Assembly (NCBI GenBank): GCA_040905445.1 | Contig: JBBDRN010000036.1 | Span: 1-23,415, forward strand | Source: SKPT01 sp040905445 | GTDB lineage: Bacteria; Planctomycetota; Phycisphaerae; Phycisphaerales; Phycisphaeraceae | Reading direction: 5' to 3' | Length of the DNA stretch: 23,415 bases | Shown here: positions 14,925-22,185 of the stretch, one piece after another | Numbering within the stretch: position 1 is the stretch's first letter | How the letters are laid out: every line of letters begins with the position of its first letter | Program-made: the position numbers and the translations under genes | The notes under the pieces: generated by a model | The model's database searches: none | What the model saw: the letters and a program-made list of their open reading frames with translations, nothing else | Told to the model about the DNA's origin: nothing

Positions 14925-15848
14925 CAGCCCCAGCGCGCGGGCCATGGTGGTGCCGAGGTCGGCGGGGCTTTCGGCGATGTCGCAGCCGGCGTCGCGCAGG
15001 GCGTCGATCTTGGCCTCGGCGCCGCCCTCGCCGCCGGCGATGATCGCGCCGGCGTGGCCCATGCGTCGGCCGGGCGGGGCGGTGCGCCCGGCGATGAAGG
15101 CGGCGACGGGCTTGTCGACGTGCTTGCGGATGAAGTTGGCGGCGCGCTCTTCGTCGGTGCCGCCGATCTCGCCGATGAGGACGATTCCGTCGGTCTCGGG
15201 GTCGGCGTTGAACTGGACGAGGCAGTCGATGAAGTCCATGCCGCGGACGGGGTCGCCGCCGATGCCCACGCACGTGGACTGGGCGATGCCGAGGTTCGAG
15301 CACTGCCAGACGGCTTCGTAGGTGAGCGTGCCGGAGCGGGAGATGATGCCCACGGCGTAGCCGGTCTCGCTGGCGTCGGCGCGCTTGTGGATGTAGCCGG
15401 GCATGATGCCGATCTTGCACCCGGTGCCGGGCTGGCCGTCCTCCCCGGGCGTGATGACCCCGGGGCAGTTGGGGCCGATGAGCTTGACGTGGCGGAAACG
15501 GCGCTGGGCGAGCGTCTGGCGGACACGGATCATGTCGAGCACCGGCACGCCCTCGGTCACGCACACGATCGTCTCGATGCCGGCGTCGGCGGCCTCGAGG
15601 ATCGCGTCGGCGGCGAAGGGCGGCGGGACGAAGATCATCGTCGCCTGGGCACCGGCATCCTCGACGGCCTCGCGGCAGGTGTTAAATACCGGCAGGCCGT
15701 TGGCTTCAGTCGTGCCGCCCTTGTTGGGTGTGACACCGCCGACCATCTTCGTGCCGTACTCGAGACAGGCCTTGGTGTGAAAGGAGCCTGCCGAGCCGGT
15801 GATGCCCTGGCAGATGACGCGCGTGTCTTTGTCGACGAGAATGCTCAT
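14922..15848 (-). CDS. sucD: Succinyl-CoA synthetase alpha subunit
   Basis: Alpha subunit of the citric acid cycle enzyme that couples succinyl-CoA cleavage to ATP or GTP formation. The 308-aa product has the CoA-binding Rossmann part (VICQGITGSAGSFHTKACLE, then GGVTPNKGG), the KLIGPNCPGVITPGE block, the SRSGTLTYE block and the phosphorylated histidine in MGHAGAI (His265). All are intact and the length is typical. The frame is open upstream to 15947, but ATG 15848 begins the conserved MSILVDKDTRVICQG and sits nine bases after a promoter -10 box. The beta-subunit gene sucC, usually directly upstream, is not here; the next gene upstream is a tRNA. Confidence 0.96.
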   Translation of the reverse strand: MSILVDKDTRVICQGITGSAGSFHTKACLEYGTKMVGGVTPNKGGTTEANGLPVFNTCREAVEDAGAQATMIFVPPPFAADAILEAADAGIETIVCVTEGVPVLDMIRVRQTLAQRRFRHVKLIGPNCPGVITPGEDGQPGTGCKIGIMPGYIHKRADASETGYAVGIISRSGTLTYEAVWQCSNLGIAQSTCVGIGGDPVRGMDFIDCLVQFNADPETDGIVLIGEIGGTDEERAANFIRKHVDKPVAAFIAGRTAPPGRRMGHAGAIIAGGEGGAEAKIDALRDAGCDIAESPADLGTTMARALGL

Positions 15849-15857
15849 GGTGGCGAC

Positions 15858-15886
15858 AGGATAGCGAGCGGCGGCGCGGGGGACAA
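15858..15886 (-). promoter_or_regulatory. Candidate promoter of sucD, leaderless layout
   Basis: On the minus strand TTGTCC (15881-15886), a 17-bp spacer and TATCCT (15858-15863), then nine bases to the sucD ATG. The predicted transcript start is within a few bases of the ATG, and no ribosome site is seen. Confidence 0.5.
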
Positions 15887-15960
15887 AAGAGCGGTGGTGA
15901 GGCGGGGCGGGTTCGCGTTCCGGCGTCGGCGAGCGCCGCGTGGGCACGGCGACGAAACGT

Positions 15961-15987
15961 CGTAGGGTCCGCTGTGCGGACCCTACG
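15961..15987. repeat. Dispersed palindrome, copy 2
   Basis: CGTAGGGTCCGC-TGT-GCGGACCCTACG: a perfect 12-bp stem with a three-base loop. It stands about 20 bp downstream of the 3' end of the tRNA-Gly (minus strand), where it could end tRNA transcription. Its core matches copy 1 in the opposite orientation. Confidence 0.85.
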
Positions 15988-16008
15988 CGTCGCGCCTTGG
16001 CGAGATAA

Positions 16009-16079
16009 AGCGGGTGACGGGAATCGAACCCGCATCATCGGCTTGGAAGGCCGGAGCTCTACCATTGAGCTACACCCGC
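16009..16079 (-). tRNA. tRNA-Gly (anticodon TCC)
   Basis: The minus strand folds as a tRNA: 7-bp acceptor stem GCGGGTG/CACCCGC, D arm GCTC/GAGC, anticodon loop CTTCCAA with anticodon TCC, T arm GCGGG-TTCGATT-CCCGT and U73 as usual for glycine tRNAs. No CCA is encoded. The anticodon stem CCGGC/GCCGA has a C-A mismatch at the outermost pair (27-43), with four normal pairs inside. It reads glycine GGA and, by wobble, GGG codons. A good promoter lies just upstream. Confidence 0.97.
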
Positions 16080-16094
16080 GCGAGACGATGCCGA

Positions 16095-16123
16095 AAGGTA
16101 CACCCGCGAGCGGGGGCCAGCAA
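16095..16123 (-). promoter_or_regulatory. Candidate promoter of tRNA-Gly
   Basis: On the minus strand TTGCTG (16118-16123), a 17-bp spacer and TACCTT (16095-16100). The expected start near 16088 is about nine bases before the mature tRNA 5' end. Confidence 0.55.
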
Positions 16124-16246
16124 GCAGCGCGCGGCCAGGTTCGGGGCGTCAGCGACACGCGGCTGTCGACCGTGCGGGGTGGCGTCGCTGAAGCACGTCG
16201 GGAAAAACCTGATGCCACGGCGCGACGCCTGCGGGCTCGGCGGGGC

Positions 16247-16275
16247 TTGCGGCACCGATGCGGGAACCCTATCTT
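16247..16275 (+). promoter_or_regulatory. Candidate promoter of the hybrid kinase gene
   Basis: TTGCGG (16247-16252), a 17-bp spacer and TATCTT (16270-16275), giving a leader of about 120 nt before the ATG at 16403. Confidence 0.4.
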
Positions 16276-16402
16276 CGCCGATGTCGGCATCGACGATTGC
16301 AAGCTTGCGGTTGCGGTCGAGTCCTATCCGGATGCTCGGCGGGGGTGGGGTAGGGGGCCGGGTCCGACCCCGAGAGCGTGTTCTGATCGGGAGTCCCCGT
16401 CG

Positions 16403-19240
16403 ATGAATCAAGCGTCTGTCGCCGCCGCGGATGAAGCGATGCCCCGGCATCTGGCGGCGCTCGTCGCGTCGTGCGACGACGCGATCATCAGCGAAGATCG
16501 GGCCGGGATCATCGTGAGCTGGAACGCGGGGGCGCAGCGGCTGTGGGGCCACACCGCGCAGGAGGCGGTGGGGCAACCGGCGTCGATGCTGCTCGCGCCG
16601 GGCCGACTGGACGAGCGGCAGGCGCTCATGGAGCGCGTGTGGCGCGGCGACGGTCCCGCGAGCCTGGAGACAGCCGGGCGCACCCGCGACGGCAGGCACC
16701 TGGAACTGTGGCTGACGGTCTCGGCGATCCACGCCGACGACGGGCAGATGGTCGGCGCGTCGTGGGTGGCGCGGGACATCACCGAGCGCAAGCGCCAGGA
16801 GCAGGCGCTGCGCGAGAGTGAGCGGCGGTTCCGGACGCTGGCGGACAACATCGCGCAGGTCGCGTGGATGGCGGACGAGAACGGCTGGATCTTCTGGTTC
16901 AACCAGCGCTGCTTCGAGACGACCGGGCTGACGCTGGAGCAGATGCAGGGCTGGGGCTGGCTGGGCATCCATCACCCGGACCATGTCGAGCGCGTCGTCA
17001 GCGGCATCGGCCGATGCCTCGATAGCGGCGAGCCGTGGGAGGACGTCCTGCCGATGCGCGTCAGGGACGGGACGTACCGCTGGTTCCTTTCGCGGGCGAT
17101 GCCGATCCGCAACGAGCGCGGCCGCATCGTGCGCTGGTTCGGGACAAACACCGACATCACCGAGCAGCGCCGGGCCAACAAAGCCCTGCGGCGCAGCGAG
17201 GAGCAGTTGCGGCTGGCGCTCACGGCCGCGGCGATGGGGACGTGGGACTACGAAATCAGCAGCGGCCGGTTGCGCTGCGACGAACGGGCGTCGGACCTGT
17301 TCGGCGTCGGGTGGCAGGATCCGGCCTCGATCGAGGCGCTGGTCGAGCGGATTCACGACGAGGATCGGGGACAGGTGTACGGGCAGTACCAGGCGACGAT
17401 CGAGCCGGGCAGCGACGGTCGCTACGACGTCGAGTTTCGCCTGGCGGGCGACACGGGCGATGAGCGATGGCTGCGCGCGATGGGGCAATCGCTGTTCGAA
17501 GGCGAAGGCGAGCAGAGGCGGCCGGCGCGCTTCGTGGGCGTCGTGTTCGACACGACCCAGGCGCGGACGGCGCGTCAGGCGCTGGAGCAGGCCAACGCGC
17601 GGGCGGAGCACCACCTGGCGCGGCTCGAGGCGGTGCTGGGTCAGATGACCGAGGGCCTGGTGATCGCCGACCCGATGGGCAACGTGCTGTCGATGAACGA
17701 CGCGGGGCTGGCGCTGCATCAGCTCGCCGACGTGGACGACGCCCGGCAGCACGTGGGTGAGTATGTGCGGACGTTCGAGCTCTTCGAGATCGCCGATGAC
17801 ACGCCGGTGCCCCTGGAGCACTGGCCGCTGAGCCGCGCGCTGCGCGGCGAGACGTTCACGGGGCGGGAGGTGCGGGTGCGCAACCGCCGCAGCGGCCAGA
17901 CGTGGATCGCGTCGTACGGCGGCACACCGGTGCGCGATGCGCAGGGGCGGGTGCAACTGGCGATCGTGACGCTGCGCGACATCACCGCGCGCAAGCAGGC
18001 GGAGCGGCGGCTGCAGCAGCTCAACGAGACGCTCGAGCAGCGGGTGGCGGAGCGCACCGCCGACGCCGAGCAGCGGGCGGAACAACTGCGCATCATGGCC
18101 CGGGAGCTGACGGACGCGGAGCAGCGCGAGCGACGGCGACTGGCGCAACTGCTGCATGACGACCTTCAGCAGATGCTGGTGGCGGCAAAGATGCGGCTGG
18201 CGTGCAACGCGGGCGCGGCCGCGGAGGCTGGTGCGAGAGCCGACGCCCGCTCGCCGGATGTCGTGATGGCAGAGGTGAGCGAGCTGATCGAGCAGGCGAT
18301 CCACACGTCGCGCTCGCTGAGCACGGAGCTTTCCCCGCCGGTGCTCTACGACCTGGGGCTCGCGCCGGCGCTGGCGTGGCTGGGGCGGTGGGCGGAGCAG
18401 AAGTACGCGATGCGCGTGGAGGTGGAGGCGGACCCGGCCGCGGAGATGGGCAATGAGCCGATACGCGTCCTGCTGTTCGAGGCGGCGCGCGAGCTGCTGC
18501 TGAACGTCGTGAAGCATGCGGGCGTCGCCGAGGCGAAGCTGACCCTCCGGCAGACGGATGAAGCGGTGCAGGTGGCGGTCGAGGACCGTGGCGTCGGCTT
18601 CGACCCGCAGTCGGCGCGCGAGCAATGGTCCGAGGGCGGCTTCGGGCTCTTCTCAGTGCGCGAGCGCCTGGAGCTGATGGGCGGCCGATTCGCGATCGAG
18701 AGCAGCCCGGGCGACGGCACATGCGTGCGCCTGATCGTACCACTGGGGCTGGCGCGGACGCAGGGCCGGGCCGCGGCGGCGGGGCCGGCGACGACGGGGG
18801 GCGAGGTGGACCCCGTCGTGAGCGAGCCCGCCGCGGCATCGGCGTCACCGGAACTCGTCGCGACCGGCCGGGTCGTGCGCGTGCTGCTGACCGACGATCA
18901 CAAGATCGTGCGCCAGGGGCTGGCGAACCTGATCGACCAGCAGCCGGACATGGAGGTGGCGGCGGAGGCGGCGTCGGGCGAGCAGGCGCGGGAGCTGACG
19001 CGGCAGTGCCGGCCGGACGTGGTGGTCATGGACGTGTCGCTGCCCGGCATCAGCGGCATCGACGCGACGCGGCAGATCATTGAGGACGCGCCGCAGACCT
19101 GCGTGATCGGGCTGTCGACGTACGAAGCCCCGGACGTGGCCAACGCGCTGCGCTCGGCGGGGGCCAAGGCGTACCTGAACAAGAGCCAGGCGGCGGAGGA
19201 ACTGGTGGAGGCGATCCGGCGTCACGCGCTGGTCGGGTGA
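16403..19240 (+). CDS. Hybrid sensor histidine kinase: four PAS, HisKA_3, HATPase, receiver
   Basis: A 945-aa signalling protein without membrane segments, so a cytoplasmic sensor. Domains in order: PAS at about 20-130, PAS/PAC at about 140-258, PAS/PAC at about 264-388, PAS at about 405-528, a coiled coil (528-575) and a NarX/NreB-type HisKA_3 dimerisation domain with RRRLAQLLHDDLQQM (phosphorylated His585). The HATPase domain has ARELLLNVVKHA (N701), DRGVGFDP and GGFGLFSVRERLELMGG. An Ala/Pro-rich linker leads to a C-terminal receiver at about 828-940, with D831/D832, phosphorylated D877 in VVVMDVSLPG, S905 and K927. The receiver resembles NarL-type response regulators but no DNA-binding domain follows. 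The ATG at 16403 has GGGAG nine bases upstream and starts just before the first PAS. The ligand is unknown. No separate response regulator is adjacent. Confidence 0.92.
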   Translation: MNQASVAAADEAMPRHLAALVASCDDAIISEDRAGIIVSWNAGAQRLWGHTAQEAVGQPASMLLAPGRLDERQALMERVWRGDGPASLETAGRTRDGRHLELWLTVSAIHADDGQMVGASWVARDITERKRQEQALRESERRFRTLADNIAQVAWMADENGWIFWFNQRCFETTGLTLEQMQGWGWLGIHHPDHVERVVSGIGRCLDSGEPWEDVLPMRVRDGTYRWFLSRAMPIRNERGRIVRWFGTNTDITEQRRANKALRRSEEQLRLALTAAAMGTWDYEISSGRLRCDERASDLFGVGWQDPASIEALVERIHDEDRGQVYGQYQATIEPGSDGRYDVEFRLAGDTGDERWLRAMGQSLFEGEGEQRRPARFVGVVFDTTQARTARQALEQANARAEHHLARLEAVLGQMTEGLVIADPMGNVLSMNDAGLALHQLADVDDARQHVGEYVRTFELFEIADDTPVPLEHWPLSRALRGETFTGREVRVRNRRSGQTWIASYGGTPVRDAQGRVQLAIVTLRDITARKQAERRLQQLNETLEQRVAERTADAEQRAEQLRIMARELTDAEQRERRRLAQLLHDDLQQMLVAAKMRLACNAGAAAEAGARADARSPDVVMAEVSELIEQAIHTSRSLSTELSPPVLYDLGLAPALAWLGRWAEQKYAMRVEVEADPAAEMGNEPIRVLLFEAARELLLNVVKHAGVAEAKLTLRQTDEAVQVAVEDRGVGFDPQSAREQWSEGGFGLFSVRERLELMGGRFAIESSPGDGTCVRLIVPLGLARTQGRAAAAGPATTGGEVDPVVSEPAAASASPELVATGRVVRVLLTDDHKIVRQGLANLIDQQPDMEVAAEAASGEQARELTRQCRPDVVVMDVSLPGISGIDATRQIIEDAPQTCVIGLSTYEAPDVANALRSAGAKAYLNKSQAAEELVEAIRRHALVG

Positions 19241-19243
19241 GAC

Positions 19244-19477
19244 TCACGCGTCGTCGACGAGGATGATGTCGACGGTGCCCGGCCCGTGCACGCCGGTGAT
19301 GAGCTCGCCTTCGATGTCGGCCGTCTTGCTCGGGCCGGTGATGAAGACGGTGGAGGCGGGGCGGTCGCGGGGGGCGAGGCCGGCGTAGCGCTGCCAGTCC
19401 TGTCGAGCATGTCGGGGAGGATGTCCGAGCGGCGGACAATCGCGACATGGTGCAGCGGCACGAGGCTGAGGCCCCGC
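19244..19477 (-). pseudogene. Truncated, frameshifted copy of the lutC 3' end
   Basis: This 234-bp stretch is about 97% identical to the last 232 bp of lutC (21405-21636), in the same orientation, and covers lutC codons from about 167 to the stop. It keeps the TGA stop but the last residue changes from Met to Ala. A two-base length difference at 19399-19402 (CCTG against AG) shifts the frame in the middle of the conserved domain. It lacks the first two thirds of the gene and any start, so it cannot make a LutC domain. It begins three bases after the kinase stop codon. Confidence 0.9.
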
Positions 19478-19534
19478 CGGGTCTCATACCCTAGCGCCCG
19501 CCGGCCAGACCGGGGCCTGGCGCGGGCACGGCGG

Positions 19535-19540
19535 TACACT
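19535..19540 (+). promoter_or_regulatory. Possible -10 box of the hydrolase gene
   Basis: TACACT about 30 bp before the hydrolase ATG, outside the duplicated segment. No TTG-type -35 box is visible, so support is weak. Confidence 0.25.
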
Positions 19541-19570
19541 GTGGTCTCCTCAACCTCCCAGGAGCCGGAC

Positions 19571-21397
19571 ATGAGTGACCTCAGCAACAGCCTCGTCGCG
19601 GCGGCGATCCTTGTACCCCTTGTCTGCTTCGCACTCCCGGGCACCGCCCAGGCCCAGGCGGTATGGGTCGAGGGCGAGGTCTTCAGCGAAGCGCGCGAGG
19701 ACGTGGAGCGCCAGGTTATCGATCGCTCGCCCGCCTCCGGCGGCCGCGGGCTCTACGGCGCGACGCTCGACGGCACGGGCCATGCCGCGGCTTGGGAGTT
19801 CGACCTGCCCACCGGGATCGACGACGCGGTCGTTTCCTTCCGCTACGCGCGCCTGCACTGGCGCGACACGATGATGCCCGCACGCTTCGAACTCGAGCTG
19901 GCGGGGCCGGGCGAGCCGATCCGGCGGGAGATCGCGTTCGACGACACCGGCGGCTGGGGCCAGCAGGCGCAACACTACAGCGTGCTGGCGGCCGAACTCG
20001 GCGCGCTGCCGGCCGGGCGGTGGCGACTTACGCTGCGCTCGCTCGCGGAGCTCAACAGCGTGACGGTCGACGGCTTCCTGATCGCGCCAGCCGAGGTGTC
20101 GATCGCCGACGAGCCGTTGTCGAGCTTTGCGCGGCTGACGATCACGCACGAGGGCTACGTCGGGCTGCGCAGCGCGGGCGTGGTGCAACAGACGGATGGC
20201 GGAGGGTTGTGGGCGGCGGCCGCGGCATTCGATGGCCGGACGCCTGAGCTGACGGCCACACTGCGCGGGGCGGACGGAGCGTCGCATCAACTCGCGCCGG
20301 GGCAGACGACGCCCGCGGCGGATGGTCAGCCCGGCGCGGTACGCTTCGCGCTTGGCGAGCTGCCCGACGGCAAGTATGAGCTCGTGCTCACCAGCGAGCA
20401 CCCGGCGGCGCAGGTCGCGACCGAGCTGACGCTGGCCGGGCAGTTCCTCGGCTCGCTCGACGAGCGGATCGAGGCGCTGGCGGCATTTGCGCAGGCGCGA
20501 CGTGAGGAAGGGGGCGGGCAGGCGGCGGGGTACGGCGCGGACTTCGAGCACATCGTGGAACTGACCCGGGCCGCGCGCGGCGAGCTGTCGGGTCAAGCGC
20601 AGGAAGCGGGCAACCCCTTCCGCGCGGCCCTGGCCGAGCACGAGGGCGCGGCGGACTCGGCGCCGGTGCTCGGACGCGTGCGGCGCGCCCTCGAGCAGGC
20701 GGAGGCGGCGCGGCAGCGGCTGGAGGCGGGGCAGGAGGCCTACGCGGGCGTCGCCGGCGAGCTTCGGCGGGCGTTCCATTCCGCGGCCGACAGCCGTCAG
20801 CACGTCTACCGCATGTTTGTCCCCAACAGCTACGCCAGCGCCGAAAGCGTGCCGCTCGTGCTCTTTCTGCACGGCGGCGGCGGGGATGAGAACTACTGGC
20901 CGGAGATGGAAGACGGACGCGTGCTCGAGATCCTGGAGCAGCGCGGCTACATGGCGATCATGCCGCGCTGGCATCGACGCACGCAGGAGTACTGGCTCCA
21001 GGACATGATGCAGCTCATCAACCTCGTCGCCAGCCAGTGGAGCAAGGTCGACGAGGCGCGCATCTATATCACCGGCATCTCGATGGGCGGGGGCGGCACG
21101 TATGGCCTGGCCATGGAGCACCCCGACTTCTTCGCCGCGGCGGCGCCCGTGTCGTCCGGTGGCCGACGCGAACAGGCCGAGCGCCTGCGCGGGCTGCCCG
21201 TGCTGATCATCCACGGCGAGGACGACCCGGTCTCCTCGCCCGACGGCGCGCGGGCGATGGCGGCGCGCCTCGACGAGTTGGACTACCCCCACGAGCTGCA
21301 CATGTTCCCGCGCCAGGGCCACGGCTACGTGCCTGGCGAGTACCTGCCGCTGACGCTGGACTGGTTCGATCGCTACACGCGCGACGCGGCGCGGTAA
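19571..21397 (+). CDS. Secreted alpha/beta hydrolase (esterase or peptidase type)
   Basis: A 608-aa exported protein. Residues 1-29 form a signal peptide (hydrophobic core, cleavage likely after AQA). Residues about 30-180 look like a beta-sandwich, possibly carbohydrate-binding, starting VWVEGEVFSEA. A middle region (about 180-415) is rich in Ala, Glu and Arg and partly helical. The C-terminal alpha/beta hydrolase domain starts near RQHVYRMFVPNSY and has the oxyanion segment LVLFLHGGGGDENYW, nucleophile elbow GISMGG (Ser504), HGEDDPV (Asp551 or Asp552) and QGHGYV (His584). This layout resembles polyhydroxybutyrate depolymerase/feruloyl esterase-like and prolyl-oligopeptidase-like enzymes; the substrate is unknown. 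AGGAG seven bases upstream fixes the ATG at 19571. The gene lies between the truncated and the full lutC copies, and its stop is seven bases from the lutC stop. Confidence 0.88.
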   Translation: MSDLSNSLVAAAILVPLVCFALPGTAQAQAVWVEGEVFSEAREDVERQVIDRSPASGGRGLYGATLDGTGHAAAWEFDLPTGIDDAVVSFRYARLHWRDTMMPARFELELAGPGEPIRREIAFDDTGGWGQQAQHYSVLAAELGALPAGRWRLTLRSLAELNSVTVDGFLIAPAEVSIADEPLSSFARLTITHEGYVGLRSAGVVQQTDGGGLWAAAAAFDGRTPELTATLRGADGASHQLAPGQTTPAADGQPGAVRFALGELPDGKYELVLTSEHPAAQVATELTLAGQFLGSLDERIEALAAFAQARREEGGGQAAGYGADFEHIVELTRAARGELSGQAQEAGNPFRAALAEHEGAADSAPVLGRVRRALEQAEAARQRLEAGQEAYAGVAGELRRAFHSAADSRQHVYRMFVPNSYASAESVPLVLFLHGGGGDENYWPEMEDGRVLEILEQRGYMAIMPRWHRRTQEYWLQDMMQLINLVASQWSKVDEARIYITGISMGGGGTYGLAMEHPDFFAAAAPVSSGGRREQAERLRGLPVLIIHGEDDPVSSPDGARAMAARLDELDYPHELHMFPRQGHGYVPGEYLPLTLDWFDRYTRDAAR

Positions 21398-21404
21398 GCG
21401 TGCG

Positions 21405-21636
21405 TCACATGTCGTCGACGAGGATGATGTCGACGCTGCCCGGCCCGTGCACGCCGGTGATGAGCTCGCCTTCGATGTCGGCCGTCTTGCTCGGGCCGGT
21501 GATGAAGACGGTGGAGGCGGGGCGGTCGTGCGGGGCGAGGCCGGCGTAGCGCTGCCAGTAGTCGAGCATGTCGGGGAGGATGTCCGAGCGGCGGACAATC
21601 GCGACGTGGTGCAGCGGCACGAGGCTGAGGCCCCGC
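21405..21636. repeat. Direct repeat partner of the lutC fragment
   Basis: The 3' end of intact lutC, repeated at 19244-19477. Differences are about six substitutions and one two-base indel. The repeats face the same way and enclose the hydrolase gene. Confidence 0.9.
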
Positions 21637-22133
21637 GAGTGGTCGGCGTCCGCGCAGCAGACGAGCGTGCCCGTCTCGGCGAGAGCGGCGTGGACGTCGG
21701 TGACGCCGGCGTCGAGGTCGTACTGCGCGTCGAGTGGGCGCGACGCGGCGGGGGTGGCGGGGGTGCGCCAGTCGACGAGCTCGAAGCCGGCGTCGGTGAG
21801 CTGGGCGCGGAGGTTGAGCGCTGGCTCGACGGCCGGGGCGCCGAGGCCCACGCGGCGGACGTTGTGCTCGCGCAGGCGGGCGACGACGGTCTGCGCGGCC
21901 CCCTCGGCGGAGCTGCGGTGGACCGTCATGCCCACCGCCTCAGCACCACGCGTGAACAGCACGGGCAGGTCATCGCTTGCCGCAGCGAGGCGAATGAGCG
22001 CTTCGTCGACGTCGGGCGGCGGCTCCGCGGGGGCGGCGGTCGAGCGGGTATCGTCGCGGCCGAGCGCGGTGCGGATGCGCTGCATGAAGGTGGCGCGGTC
22101 TTCGCCGGGATGTGTGGGGGGTGTCGGTGGCAT
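21405..22133 (-). CDS. lutC: Lactate utilisation protein LutC (LUD domain)
   Basis: Third subunit of the LutABC iron-sulfur L-lactate oxidation complex, which oxidises lactate to pyruvate in the cytoplasm. The 242-aa product shows the LUD-domain signatures: ALAETGTLV (about 150-158), LSLVPLHHVAIVRRSDIL (169-186) and GPSKTADIEGELITGVHGP (213-231). The length is normal for the family. The ATG at 22133 has no clear ribosome site; an internal Met17 (MQRIRTALGR) is a possible alternative start. It follows lutB after 52 bp on the same strand, as in other lut operons. Its last 232 bp is duplicated beyond the hydrolase gene. Confidence 0.94.
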   Translation of the reverse strand: MPPTPPTHPGEDRATFMQRIRTALGRDDTRSTAAPAEPPPDVDEALIRLAAASDDLPVLFTRGAEAVGMTVHRSSAEGAAQTVVARLREHNVRRVGLGAPAVEPALNLRAQLTDAGFELVDWRTPATPAASRPLDAQYDLDAGVTDVHAALAETGTLVCCADADHSRGLSLVPLHHVAIVRRSDILPDMLDYWQRYAGLAPHDRPASTVFITGPSKTADIEGELITGVHGPGSVDIILVDDM

Positions 22134-22185
22134 GTTGGTTGGGCGTGGCGGGGGTGGCGGGAAAGCGTCGGCCGGAGGCCCGCGG

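Larger units (their letters stand above)
16080..16402. other. Gap between tRNA-Gly and the kinase gene
   Basis: A 323-bp region with the tRNA promoter at its left side (minus strand) and a candidate kinase promoter (plus strand, 16247-16275). The kinase reading frame stays open across this gap and through the antisense of the tRNA, but that part shows no domain and is not taken as coding. Confidence 0.6.

Noticed and set aside
15974..16402. Upstream extension of the kinase frame across the tRNA
   Set aside because: The frame is open but crosses the antisense of tRNA-Gly and carries no domain. The ATG at 16403 has a ribosome site and starts just before the first PAS.
19286..19570. Upstream extension of the hydrolase frame through the lutC fragment
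   Set aside because: This part is antisense to the lutC pseudogene. The ATG at 19571 has AGGAG at the right distance and begins a proper signal peptide.
19244..21636. Insertion sequence or transposon carrying the hydrolase
   Set aside because: There is no transposase and no terminal inverted repeats. The flanking repeats are a piece of lutC, which points to homologous recombination or duplication instead.
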